From Candidatus Bacteroides intestinavium (lineage in GTDB: Bacteria > Bacteroidota > Bacteroidia > Bacteroidales > Bacteroidaceae), in assembly GCA_019118325.1 (NCBI GenBank), contig DWZE01000012.1:1-50171 (forward strand): a DNA stretch of 50,171 nucleotides, read 5' to 3'. Both the position numbers and the translations under genes were made by a program. Of the stretch, positions 43,390 to 50,171 are shown one piece after another. The notes below the pieces were generated by a model. The model searched no databases and was not told where the DNA came from. It saw nothing but the letters and a program-made list of their open reading frames with translations. Numbering within the stretch: the first letter of the stretch is position 1; every line of letters begins with the position of its first letter.

Positions 43390-43842
43390 ATGAGTTTATT
43401 CGACAAAGTCAGCGAAGACATCAAAACCGCAATGAAGGCCAAGGACAAAGTGGCCCTCGAAACACTGCGTAACATCAAGAAAGTATTCCTCGAGGCAAAA
43501 ACCGCCCCGGGCGCCAACGACACCCTGGACGATGCCGATGCCCTGAAACTCATCCAGAAACTGGCCAAGCAGGGCAAGGACGCCGCCGCCATCTACGTGG
43601 AGCAAGGACGCCAGGACCTGGCCGACGAGGAACTGGCCCAGGTGAAAGTCATGGAGACTTACCTGCCTAAACAGCTTTCGACCGAAGAACTGGAGGCCGC
43701 CCTCCGTGAAATCATCGCCCAGGTGGGAGCCGCAGGCCCCAAGGACATGGGCAAGGTGATGGGCCTCGCCACCAGACAGCTGGCCGGCCTGGCCGAAGGA
43801 CGCGCCATATCGGCCAAGGTGAAGGAACTGCTGGGAAACTGA
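43390..43842 (+). CDS. yqeY: GatB/YqeY-domain protein
   Basis: 150 aa. The YqeY fold is the tRNA-contacting tail of the amidotransferase subunit GatB, here as a free protein. Signature stretches are MKAKDKVALETLRNIKKVF, AIYVEQGRQDLADEELAQVKVMETYLPKQLS and PKDMGKVMGLATRQLAG. Cellular function is unsettled. It follows ftsZ by 27 bp, as is common in Bacteroidales, and is the last gene of the cluster before a bidirectional hairpin. Confidence 0.93.
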   Translation: MSLFDKVSEDIKTAMKAKDKVALETLRNIKKVFLEAKTAPGANDTLDDADALKLIQKLAKQGKDAAAIYVEQGRQDLADEELAQVKVMETYLPKQLSTEELEAALREIIAQVGAAGPKDMGKVMGLATRQLAGLAEGRAISAKVKELLGN

Positions 43843-43861
43843 TTTTAATGAAGAATGAAAA

Positions 43862-43912
43862 AATGAAGAATGAGGAATGGACGTGAGAAACGGGCATTCC
43901 TCGTTCTTCATT
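43862..43912. terminator. Bidirectional hairpin between yqeY and recO
   Basis: AATGAAGAATGAGGAATG (43862-43879) and CATTCCTCGTTCTTCATT (43895-43912) pair at 17 of 18 positions around 15 bp. The gap is convergent, so this probably ends both transcripts. The remaining 110 bp to recO is a TTCATTCCTC-like pyrimidine-rich tract related to the arms of the hairpin repeats at 4034 and 44785. Confidence 0.65.
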
Positions 43913-44023
43913 CATCACTCTTCATTCCTCGCTCCTCATCCATCACCCTTTATTCATCCTTCCTCATTCTCCCTTCCTCATTTTTCATCCCCCACTCTTC
44001 ATCCCCTCACGCTTCATTCTTCC

Positions 44024-44752
44024 TTAATCAAACAGTTCCCGCAATACCTCCACCGACCGCAGTTCGGGAAAGTCCGGCAGGTGCAGGCGGTAATAAGCCA
44101 GGATGACGTCCAGGCAACGGGCACGTTCGTCGCGCGAGAGGCGGAAAAGGTGCATCGTGGCGTAGTCCATCCGCATCAGGCAGGCCATACGGGCAGCCTC
44201 GGCAGGGGCAAGGCAGTCATTGTGCGCCGCAGGACGCCGGGAGGTGAAGCAGGCGGCACGCAGGTCGAACCAGTCGCCTTCGGCATAGCCCTCCAAGTTG
44301 GGATAAAGGCCCAGGAAGCGGGACAGGCGCATGAGGAACACCAGATGGAAATTGGCAAAACCCGTGCGGCACTCGTCCAGCCACAGCAGCGAAGAACGCA
44401 GATAGGCAAAGAGCGGACGGTTCTCCGTCTCCTCGCGCAACGCACGGTAGAGGAATTCGGACAGGAACAGGGCGATGGCCGCCTTGCGCGGGTCGTAGGG
44501 CAGGGAGGCATAAGGATGAGCCGTCCGGGCTTCCTTCACCCGGCCGACCGACTGATTGGGACGCACATCGGCCTCCAGCTCCACCAACGAAGGCGGCTGA
44601 AACAGCACGGAGCGGACCGCCGAACGACGCCCGCGCGACACGGGCACCACCAGCGACGCCCGACCCGACGCCTCGCTATAGACGGTGGCCATCAGGGCCG
44701 TATCCTTGTATCGCACCGTGTGGAGCACGATGCACTCTGTCTTCTGTAACAT
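44024..44752 (-). CDS. recO: DNA repair protein RecO
   Basis: 242 aa. It works with RecR (and RecF) to load RecA on SSB-coated single-stranded DNA. The N-terminal OB fold is recognisable: [29 protein letters not shown] and the basic VSRGRRS, then [19 protein letters not shown]. The helical domain follows. No Cys4 zinc finger is present: the two Cys residues near 135 and 170 are not paired in CxxC motifs. It stands alone between two repeat-bearing gaps. Confidence 0.9.
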   Translation of the reverse strand: MLQKTECIVLHTVRYKDTALMATVYSEASGRASLVVPVSRGRRSAVRSVLFQPPSLVELEADVRPNQSVGRVKEARTAHPYASLPYDPRKAAIALFLSEFLYRALREETENRPLFAYLRSSLLWLDECRTGFANFHLVFLMRLSRFLGLYPNLEGYAEGDWFDLRAACFTSRRPAAHNDCLAPAEAARMACLMRMDYATMHLFRLSRDERARCLDVILAYYRLHLPDFPELRSVEVLRELFD

Positions 44753-44784
44753 AACAGTCCGGTTTTAATGAAGAACCTTTTTTT

Positions 44785-44862
44785 AATGAAGAATGAAGAA
44801 TACCCGCTACGCGGGAAGATGAAGAATCTTCGTTGGAAGCGGCCAATTCTTCATTCTTCATT
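44785..44862. repeat. Hairpin repeat element, copy 2
   Basis: Perfect 17-bp arms AATGAAGAATGAAGAAT (44785-44801) and ATTCTTCATTCTTCATT (44846-44862) enclose the stem CCCGC-TAC-GCGGG (44803-44815). It is homologous to 4034-4097 with loop and spacer changes. It lies between the barrel gene and recO. Confidence 0.78.
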
Positions 44863-44886
44863 GTTAGTTCCTCATTGAATTGTTCT

Positions 44887-46116
44887 TCACTTATTTCCAA
44901 ACCTCCATCCCAATCCCAGCATCAGGTTGTTGGGGTCCTTGAAGCGGCTGAGCTGGTAGCCCACGTGCAGGAAAAGCCGGCGCGTCAGGTGGGTCTTCAG
45001 CGCCAGTATCTGATAGAAGGCATCCGTGTCCGGCCCCTTGCAGAGGATGTTGCGCCCGATGCCCAGATTGATGGAGAAGATGGGCATCACCACCTCCGCC
45101 CGCACGGAAAGCCCCACCGAGAACTGCTCGCGAAAGGGCGGACGGTGGAAGCGGATGTTGTCGGCATCAGGATAGACAAGCCCGTCGACAATGTGGTCGC
45201 CGATGTTGGCACTCTCGTCATACTGCGCATCCAGCGAGACGCCCGCCCGGAAGTAACGGCTGAAGCTGTACATGGGCGTGAAGTTCAGCCCCGCGATGCC
45301 GAACGAGCCGGAAACCAGCACGGGATCGGCATTGGCGGGATAGACGGCCTTCTTGCGCGTGGCGCCATAGAGCACCAGGTCGTAGCTCATGCGGCTGCGG
45401 AAATCCCGCGGCACGGCGGTGCGGAGGGAGGACGGAGCGTCGGACACCTCCTTGCCGGACGTCGCACCGAAGTAGCGGGTCAGGGCCACCGTGGCGCCTA
45501 CGGTATTGACTCCCGCATTGGGATAGCGCGTGTTGCCGTTGCTGTAGTGCGTCACGTCCACGCCCGCCTTGAGATGCGTCTGCGGGTCGATGGCCCAATT
45601 GAGGAAAAATCCCAGGTTGATATAGGCGTTTATCCGGCTGCCCACCACCGTGTTCAGGGGGTTGCTGTCCGGGTCGTACTTTTTCCAGCCGAAAGAGGCG
45701 CCGAAGTTCCACTCGTAGTCCAGCGACAGGCGCGGGGCCAGGGAGGCGATGCGCGACGTCTGGAAGACGTAGACGGACACGGGGTTGCCCAGCTCGGAGG
45801 CATTGAAGAAGGTGTTGCAGGCCACGCCGATGCCCTGCACGGCATGGGGGTAGAGGCTTCCCCAGTACGTGTCCGGCGCGAAGCGGAAGCCGTACTTCAG
45901 GTGGCCGGAGAGGTTGGTACGGATGGAACTGCCCGCCCGGTTTTCTCCTTGCAGGAAACCGCTGGTGGGGAAGACGTAGGCCGGGCGGAACTCCGCGCTG
46001 ACGACGTGTGTCACGCGAGGCCGGGCGGTGCTGTCGGCCGGCTGGACGGCTCGCACCCGAGGCGCGACGGCCAAGGCAACCGGCAGGAACAGGAGCGTAA
46101 GTCGTAGTTTATTCAT
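44887..46116 (-). CDS. Outer-membrane barrel, PagL/acyloxyacyl-hydrolase-like
   Basis: 409 aa. A signal peptide (cleavage near VRA, residue 23) is followed by alternating beta strands and a terminal aromatic strand GLGWRFGNK. The block VTHYSNGNTRYPNAGVN contains His190 and Ser192, matching the His-x-Ser pair of PagL lipid A deacylases. The third PagL residue (Glu 12 after Ser) aligns with Asn204, so deacylase activity is doubtful. At 409 residues it is far longer than PagL (about 150-170), as in Bacteroidales proteins annotated acyloxyacyl hydrolase. It overlaps the upstream lipoprotein gene by 8 bp, so the two form an operon. Confidence 0.7.
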   Translation of the reverse strand: MNKLRLTLLFLPVALAVAPRVRAVQPADSTARPRVTHVVSAEFRPAYVFPTSGFLQGENRAGSSIRTNLSGHLKYGFRFAPDTYWGSLYPHAVQGIGVACNTFFNASELGNPVSVYVFQTSRIASLAPRLSLDYEWNFGASFGWKKYDPDSNPLNTVVGSRINAYINLGFFLNWAIDPQTHLKAGVDVTHYSNGNTRYPNAGVNTVGATVALTRYFGATSGKEVSDAPSSLRTAVPRDFRSRMSYDLVLYGATRKKAVYPANADPVLVSGSFGIAGLNFTPMYSFSRYFRAGVSLDAQYDESANIGDHIVDGLVYPDADNIRFHRPPFREQFSVGLSVRAEVVMPIFSINLGIGRNILCKGPDTDAFYQILALKTHLTRRLFLHVGYQLSRFKDPNNLMLGLGWRFGNK

Positions 46117-47113
46117 CGGTGTGGGTCAAGTCTGTCAAGGTATAAAAATAGTCGTAGGGGCGGTCGCTGCTCAGGGTGCCGCTGAAGGTGCGTGTCCGCC
46201 CGCTGTGCGGATGGGAGCAATGGATGACGAAGGGGACATCGTAATGTTCTACCGATACGTAGGCACCCACCTCCATCTTTTTCCCGCCGGGCACGGGGAC
46301 AAGCACGGTAAAGTCCTTGTCCAAATCGACAGGCAGGTCCTGCTCTTCGAGGTCGAAAGTCGCACGTGTGTCCTGCACGACCGGCTTCCCGTCCGCCACA
46401 TCGGGGATGGCGACTTCGGGCAAAGAGTCGCCCAGGAGCGTGGTATAGTAATCTTTGCCCATCACCTCGCCCGGAATGGAAAAACGGACGCGCCGGACAG
46501 CTTTCTCATAAGGACGGACGTGAGCCCAGGTGGTGTCCGTGCCCTGCGTGTTGTCCACAATAATGCTGTACACCCACTCCGCCTTGTAGTCGTAGGTATG
46601 GAACCGGCTCCAGTCATACGCCACGCTGTCCACGCGGTATTTGGAGCCGGAAGCCGCACGGATGGGGATTGTTTTTTCTTCATACCTATTGCCCACGACC
46701 AACTCCAGCTCCACCGGATAATCATAGAGATTCTCACGGAGCGTCAATTCCACCTCACGCCCGTTGCGCTTCACCGCCTCCAGGTCCAGGAAGTCGTCTA
46801 TGATACGCACGATGCCCGTCTGTCCCTCGTCCAGAGGCAGGTACAGGTCGTTTCCCTCCAGGTCTGTCGCCTGGACCCCGAAGGAACCATAAAACGAGCC
46901 TAAACTATGAATGCCCCAGTTGTCCCCCTCGAAGGACACCGTGACGGTCGCCCCCTCCTGCCCGATGGAGACGGACGGCGGATTGCCGGGCATGAAGTCG
47001 TCGATGAACACGTCGCCGTTGCATCCCCCTCCGGCGAAAAGCAAGAGGAGCAGCCCCGCCACACGGGCCACGCGCGTGCATAATTGTTTCAGCAAAAACA
47101 GGTTATGATGCAT
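46109..47113 (-). CDS. Hypothetical lipoprotein, co-transcribed with the PagL-like barrel gene
   Basis: 334 aa. A hydrophobic leader ends in the lipobox AGGGC (Cys31), predicting lipidation. The mature part has beta-rich segments: a first BACON-like or Ig-like stretch (SIGQEGATVTVSFEGDNWGIHSLGSFYG, about 48-75), then RVDSVAYDWSRFHTYDYKAEW. No catalytic motif is visible. I do not recognise the family. The 8-bp overlap with the downstream barrel gene implies joint expression and perhaps a physical partnership at the outer membrane. Confidence 0.75.
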   Translation of the reverse strand: MHHNLFLLKQLCTRVARVAGLLLLLFAGGGCNGDVFIDDFMPGNPPSVSIGQEGATVTVSFEGDNWGIHSLGSFYGSFGVQATDLEGNDLYLPLDEGQTGIVRIIDDFLDLEAVKRNGREVELTLRENLYDYPVELELVVGNRYEEKTIPIRAASGSKYRVDSVAYDWSRFHTYDYKAEWVYSIIVDNTQGTDTTWAHVRPYEKAVRRVRFSIPGEVMGKDYYTTLLGDSLPEVAIPDVADGKPVVQDTRATFDLEEQDLPVDLDKDFTVLVPVPGGKKMEVGAYVSVEHYDVPFVIHCSHPHSGRTRTFSGTLSSDRPYDYFYTLTDLTHTDE

Positions 47114-47140
47114 AGATATTCCGTTCTAAGAAATCAGGAG

Positions 47141-47148
47141 CAAAAATA
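47141..47148 (-). promoter_or_regulatory. Promoter -7 box of the lipoprotein/barrel operon
   Basis: The minus strand reads TATTTTTG, matching TAnnTTTG, 28 bp upstream of the lipoprotein start. No clear -33 element. Confidence 0.45.
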
Positions 47149-47213
47149 GGAAATAAATCCTTTCCACCGCCGATTGCCACCCGATATTTTGCAGCAGGGT
47201 TCCGGCCCCTCGG

Positions 47214-47291
47214 GACGGAGGTATCGCCGCGCAGGGACGGAGGTATCGCGGGACGCGGACGAAGGTATCGCGGGAGGCAGACGGGGATATC
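47214..47291. repeat. 22-bp phased repeat array G (lipoprotein/argS gap)
   Basis: Cores lie at 47220, 47242 and 47264 (all GGTATC) and 47286 (GATATC), with an exact 22-bp period. This is the only array dominated by the GGTATC variant. It lies between the two divergent promoters. Confidence 0.9.
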
Positions 47292-47322
47292 CCTCCGGGA
47301 ATCATACAGGAAAGTCGGGCAA

Positions 47323-47357
47323 ATTGCCCGCCGTGTCGTTTTATTGTCGTATCTTTG
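47323..47357 (+). promoter_or_regulatory. argS promoter
   Basis: ATTG (47323-47326) and TATCTTTG (47350-47357, exact -7 match) are 23 bp apart, slightly long. The -7 box is 31 bp upstream of the argS ATG and overlaps a possible TTG start at 47355, which argues against that longer start. Confidence 0.6.
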
Positions 47358-47387
47358 CACCCAATAATCAGAAACACTTATTTATCC

Positions 47388-49181
47388 ATGAAGATAGAAG
47401 AAAAACTGACCGCCGCCGTCGTGAACGGCCTCCAAGCACTCTACGGGCAGGACGTGCCCGCAAAGGACGTGCAGTTGCAGAAGACGAAGAAAGAGTTTGA
47501 AGGACACCTGACCCTGGTGGTGTTCCCCTTCCTGCGCATGTCGCGCAAGGGACCGGAACAGACGGCGCAGGAGATAGGCGAATACCTCACCGCCCACGAG
47601 CCCGCCGTGGCCGCCTACAACGTCATCAAGGGCTTCCTCAACCTCACCGTCGCCCCGGCGGCCTGGATTGAACTGCTGGACGACATCCACGCCCAGGAGC
47701 AGTATGGGCTGACCGCCGCCACGCCGGAGTCGCCCCTGGTGATGATAGAGTATTCGTCGCCCAACACCAACAAGCCCCTCCACCTGGGACACGTGCGCAA
47801 CAACCTCCTGGGCAACGCCCTGGCAAAGATTATCGCCGCCAATGGCAACCGCGTGGTCAAGACCAACATCGTCAACGACCGCGGCATACACATCTGCAAG
47901 TCCATGCTGGCCTGGCTGAAGTATGGCAACGGCGAGACGCCCGAGAGCAGCGGCAAGAAGGGCGACCACCTCATCGGCGACTACTACGTGGCCTTCGACA
48001 AGCACTACAAGGCCGAGGTGAACGAACTGATGGAGAAGGGCATGACGAAGGAAGAGGCCGAAGCCGCATCGCCCCTGATGAAGGAGGCGCGCGAGATGCT
48101 CGTCAAGTGGGAAGCCGGCGACCCCGAAGTGCGCGCCCTCTGGAAGAAAATGAACGACTGGGTGTACGCCGGATTCGACGAGACGTACCGCATGATGGGC
48201 GTCAGCTTCGACAAGATATATTATGAATCCGAGACCTACCTGGAGGGCAAGAAAAAAGTCCTCGAAGGCCTGGACAAAGGTCTGTTCTACCGCAAGGAAG
48301 ACGGCTCGGTGTGGGCCGATCTGACGAACGAGGGACTGGACCACAAGCTGCTGCTCCGCTCGGACGGCACGTCGGTCTACATGACGCAGGACATCGGCAC
48401 CGCCGAACAGCGCTTCGCCGACTACCCCATCGACAAGATGATTTACGTCGTGGGCAACGAGCAGAACTACCACTTCCAGGTGCTCAGCATCCTGCTGGAC
48501 CGCCTGGGCTTCGAGTGGGGCAAGAGCCTGGTACACTTCTCCTACGGCATGGTGGAGCTGCCCGAAGGCAAGATGAAGAGCCGCGAGGGCACCGTGGTGG
48601 ATGCCGACGACCTCATGGCGGAGATGATCGCCACCGCCCGCGAGACCAGCGGCGAGCTGGGCAAGCTGGACGGACTGACGCCGGAAGAGGCCGAGGACAT
48701 CGCCCGCATCGTCGGTCTGGGCGCGCTGAAGTACTTCATCCTCAAGGTGGACGCCCGCAAGAACATGACGTTCAACCCCAAGGAGTCCATCGACTTCAAC
48801 GGCAACACGGGTCCCTTCATCCAGTACACCTACGCCCGCATCCGCTCCGTGCTGCGCAAGGCCGCCGAGGCAGGCATCACCCTGCCCGCACGCCTGCCGG
48901 AAGGCATCAGCCTCAGCACGAAGGAAGAGGGACTGGTGCAGATGCTGGCCGACTTTGCAGGGGTAGTGCGCCAGGCCGGCACGGACTATAGCCCGTCGGT
49001 CATCGCCAATTACTGCTACGACCTGGTGAAGGAGTACAACCAGTTCTACCACGACTTCAGCATCCTGCGCGAGGAGAATGAGGCCGTGCGCCAGTTCCGC
49101 CTGGTGCTCTCTGCCGAGGTGGCGAAGATTGTCAAGCTGGGCATGGGCCTGCTGGGCATCGAGGTGCCGGAACGAATGTAA
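47388..49181 (+). CDS. argS: Arginyl-tRNA synthetase
   Basis: 597 aa from the ATG at 47388. A class I synthetase charging tRNA-Arg. An N-terminal Add-1 domain (about 1-110) is followed by the HIGH-type motif H132-LGH135 (NTNKPLHLGHVRNN) and the KMSKS-type motif K395-MKS398 (GKMKSREGTVV). The DALR anticodon-binding domain occupies the C-terminus, ending GLLGIEVPERM. All parts are intact. It is 13 bp before the HD-domain gene, so both probably share the promoter at 47323-47357. Confidence 0.97.
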   Translation: MKIEEKLTAAVVNGLQALYGQDVPAKDVQLQKTKKEFEGHLTLVVFPFLRMSRKGPEQTAQEIGEYLTAHEPAVAAYNVIKGFLNLTVAPAAWIELLDDIHAQEQYGLTAATPESPLVMIEYSSPNTNKPLHLGHVRNNLLGNALAKIIAANGNRVVKTNIVNDRGIHICKSMLAWLKYGNGETPESSGKKGDHLIGDYYVAFDKHYKAEVNELMEKGMTKEEAEAASPLMKEAREMLVKWEAGDPEVRALWKKMNDWVYAGFDETYRMMGVSFDKIYYESETYLEGKKKVLEGLDKGLFYRKEDGSVWADLTNEGLDHKLLLRSDGTSVYMTQDIGTAEQRFADYPIDKMIYVVGNEQNYHFQVLSILLDRLGFEWGKSLVHFSYGMVELPEGKMKSREGTVVDADDLMAEMIATARETSGELGKLDGLTPEEAEDIARIVGLGALKYFILKVDARKNMTFNPKESIDFNGNTGPFIQYTYARIRSVLRKAAEAGITLPARLPEGISLSTKEEGLVQMLADFAGVVRQAGTDYSPSVIANYCYDLVKEYNQFYHDFSILREENEAVRQFRLVLSAEVAKIVKLGMGLLGIEVPERM

Positions 49182-49194
49182 GCAAAGACTGCCC

Positions 49195-50171
49195 ATGTCC
49201 TACGCAAGCAAGATCATCAACGACCCCGTCTTCGGCTTCATCAAGATCCCGCGGGGGCTGCTCTACGACCTGGTGTGCCACCCGGTGGTGCAACGCCTGA
49301 CGCGCATCCACCAACTGGGTCTCTCGTCCGTAGTCTACCCGGGAGCGCAACACACGCGCTTCCAGCACTCCATCGGCGCCTTCCACCTGATGAGCGAAGC
49401 CATCCGCGAACTGACGGCCAAGGGCAACTTCATCTTCGACAGCGAAGCCGAAGCGGTAGAGGCGGCTATCTTGCTGCACGACGTAGGACATGGGCCTTTC
49501 TCGCACGTGCTGGAGGACACCATCGTCCGCGGCATCTCGCACGAGGAAATCTCGCTGATGCTGATGGAGCGCATCAACCGCGAAATGAACGGACAACTGA
49601 CGCTGGCCATCCGCATCTTCCAAGACCAATACCCCAAGCGTTTCCTCCACCAGCTAGTCAGCGGGCAACTGGACATGGACCGGCTGGACTACCTGCGACG
49701 CGACAGCTTCTACACGGGAGTCACTGAGGGCAACATTGGCTCGGCACGTATCATCAAGATGCTGGACGTGCGCGACGACCGGCTGGTGGTGGAATCCAAA
49801 GGCATCTACTCCATCGAGAACTTCCTCACCGCCCGCCGCCTGATGTACTGGCAGGTGTACCTGCACAAGACGTCCGTGGCCTACGAACGTCTGCTGGTCA
49901 ACACCTTGCAACGTGCCAAGCAATTAGCCGTCCGAGGCGAAGAACTCTTTGCCTCGCCCGCCCTGCGCTTCTTCCTCTACAACGACGTGGATGCCACGCG
50001 CTTCCGCACCGATCCCGCCTGCCTGGAGCAATTCCTCCTGCTGGACGACAACGACGTGTGGACAGCGCTGAAGGCATGGATGCACCATCCGGACAAAGTA
50101 CTGTCCACGCTCAGCGAAGGAATGGTGAACCGAAAGCTCTTCAAAGTCGAAGTCTCCTCCACGCCATTTAC
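49195..50171 (+). CDS. HD-domain phosphohydrolase, truncated by the window end
   Basis: At least 325 residues, open to the last base, with no stop codon in frame. KIINDPVFGFIKIPRGLLYDLV and HTRFQHSIGAF (His58) open the HD domain, and ILLHDVGHGPFSH carries the His95-Asp96 pair. LDMDRLDYLRRDSFYTGV supplies the conserved Asp segment. The family is related to dGTPases and SAMHD1-like hydrolases but lacks the full dGTPase signature seen in dgt at the left end. The substrate is unknown, a nucleotide being likely. It follows argS by 13 bp. Confidence 0.88.
   Translation, partial: MSYASKIINDPVFGFIKIPRGLLYDLVCHPVVQRLTRIHQLGLSSVVYPGAQHTRFQHSIGAFHLMSEAIRELTAKGNFIFDSEAEAVEAAILLHDVGHGPFSHVLEDTIVRGISHEEISLMLMERINREMNGQLTLAIRIFQDQYPKRFLHQLVSGQLDMDRLDYLRRDSFYTGVTEGNIGSARIIKMLDVRDDRLVVESKGIYSIENFLTARRLMYWQVYLHKTSVAYERLLVNTLQRAKQLAVRGEELFASPALRFFLYNDVDATRFRTDPACLEQFLLLDDNDVWTALKAWMHHPDKVLSTLSEGMVNRKLFKVEVSSTPF

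Noticed and set aside
12274..47291. CRISPR arrays as an explanation of the 22-bp repeats
   Set aside because: The repeated core is only 6 bp, spacers are 16 bp and related to each other, arrays have 3-5 units at seven separate sites, and no cas gene is present.
47355..47387. TTG start for argS at 47355
   Set aside because: It overlaps the -7 box of the argS promoter; the ATG at 47388 gives the normal ArgRS N-terminus.

Overview
The window is chromosomal DNA from a GC-rich member of the Bacteroidales, most likely Bacteroidaceae. The evidence is a SusC/SusD outer-membrane pair, Bacteroides-type promoters (TTTG, about 20 bp, TAnnTTTG), a Bacteroidota-style dcw cluster without murF or ddl, a GlsA/GlsB glycine-lipid pair, and serine-type sulfatase chemistry. 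I cannot name the genus from sequence alone.

Layout. 1-127 (minus strand): 5' end of a group IIC-like intron, sitting immediately behind the terminator of a TPR lipoprotein gene (188-1882). 2.0-7.8 kb: dgt and dut diverge, followed by a TPR protein, a DUF4292-like lipoprotein and an EnvC-like murein hydrolase activator. 7.8-12.1 kb: an M20 deacetylase (ArgE-like), an S41 protease, two identical tRNA-Asn genes with a strong terminator, and comF. 12.5-19.5 kb: a minimal polysaccharide-utilisation-type locus (susC, susD, serine-type sulfatase). 19.6-23.8 kb: a TolC/EmrA/EmrB-type tripartite exporter. 23.8-25.6 kb: glsB and glsA on the minus strand. 25.9-26.9 kb: an ECF sigma factor and a small membrane protein. 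27.2-43.8 kb: the dcw cluster mraZ-rsmH-ftsL-ftsI-murE-mraY-murD-ftsW-murG-murC-ftsQ-ftsA-ftsZ, then yqeY. 44.0-47.1 kb (minus): recO, a PagL-like barrel and a lipoprotein. 47.4 kb to the end: argS and a truncated HD-domain hydrolase gene.

The most unusual feature is a family of seven short intergenic arrays (about 3377, 12280, 19469, 27009, 34017, 40436 and 47220). Each has 3-5 units with an exact 22-bp period: an AT-rich palindromic core (GATATC, sometimes GGTATC/GATACC) separated by variable 16-bp GC-rich spacers, some themselves palindromic. In the best units the two dyad axes lie 11 bp apart. All arrays are 5' of at least one gene (four in divergent gaps, three in tandem gaps, none in convergent gaps), and most lie just outside recognisable promoters. 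In the three tandem gaps the array starts at the stop codon of the upstream gene. Three arrays sit in or at the edge of the dcw cluster. I do not recognise this family. It looks like either a phased binding-site array for an unknown protein or a spreading short repeat.

Other repeats include two copies of a hairpin element with AATGAAGAAT-type arms (4034, 44785), a MITE-like inverted repeat between murD and ftsW (35552-35671) with a possible decayed relative near 8940, and a GGTTAGCGGT inverted repeat before the exporter gene emrA. A three-repeat MraZ operator overlaps the mraZ promoter. The many long antisense open frames in this GC-rich sequence are treated as shadows and omitted.
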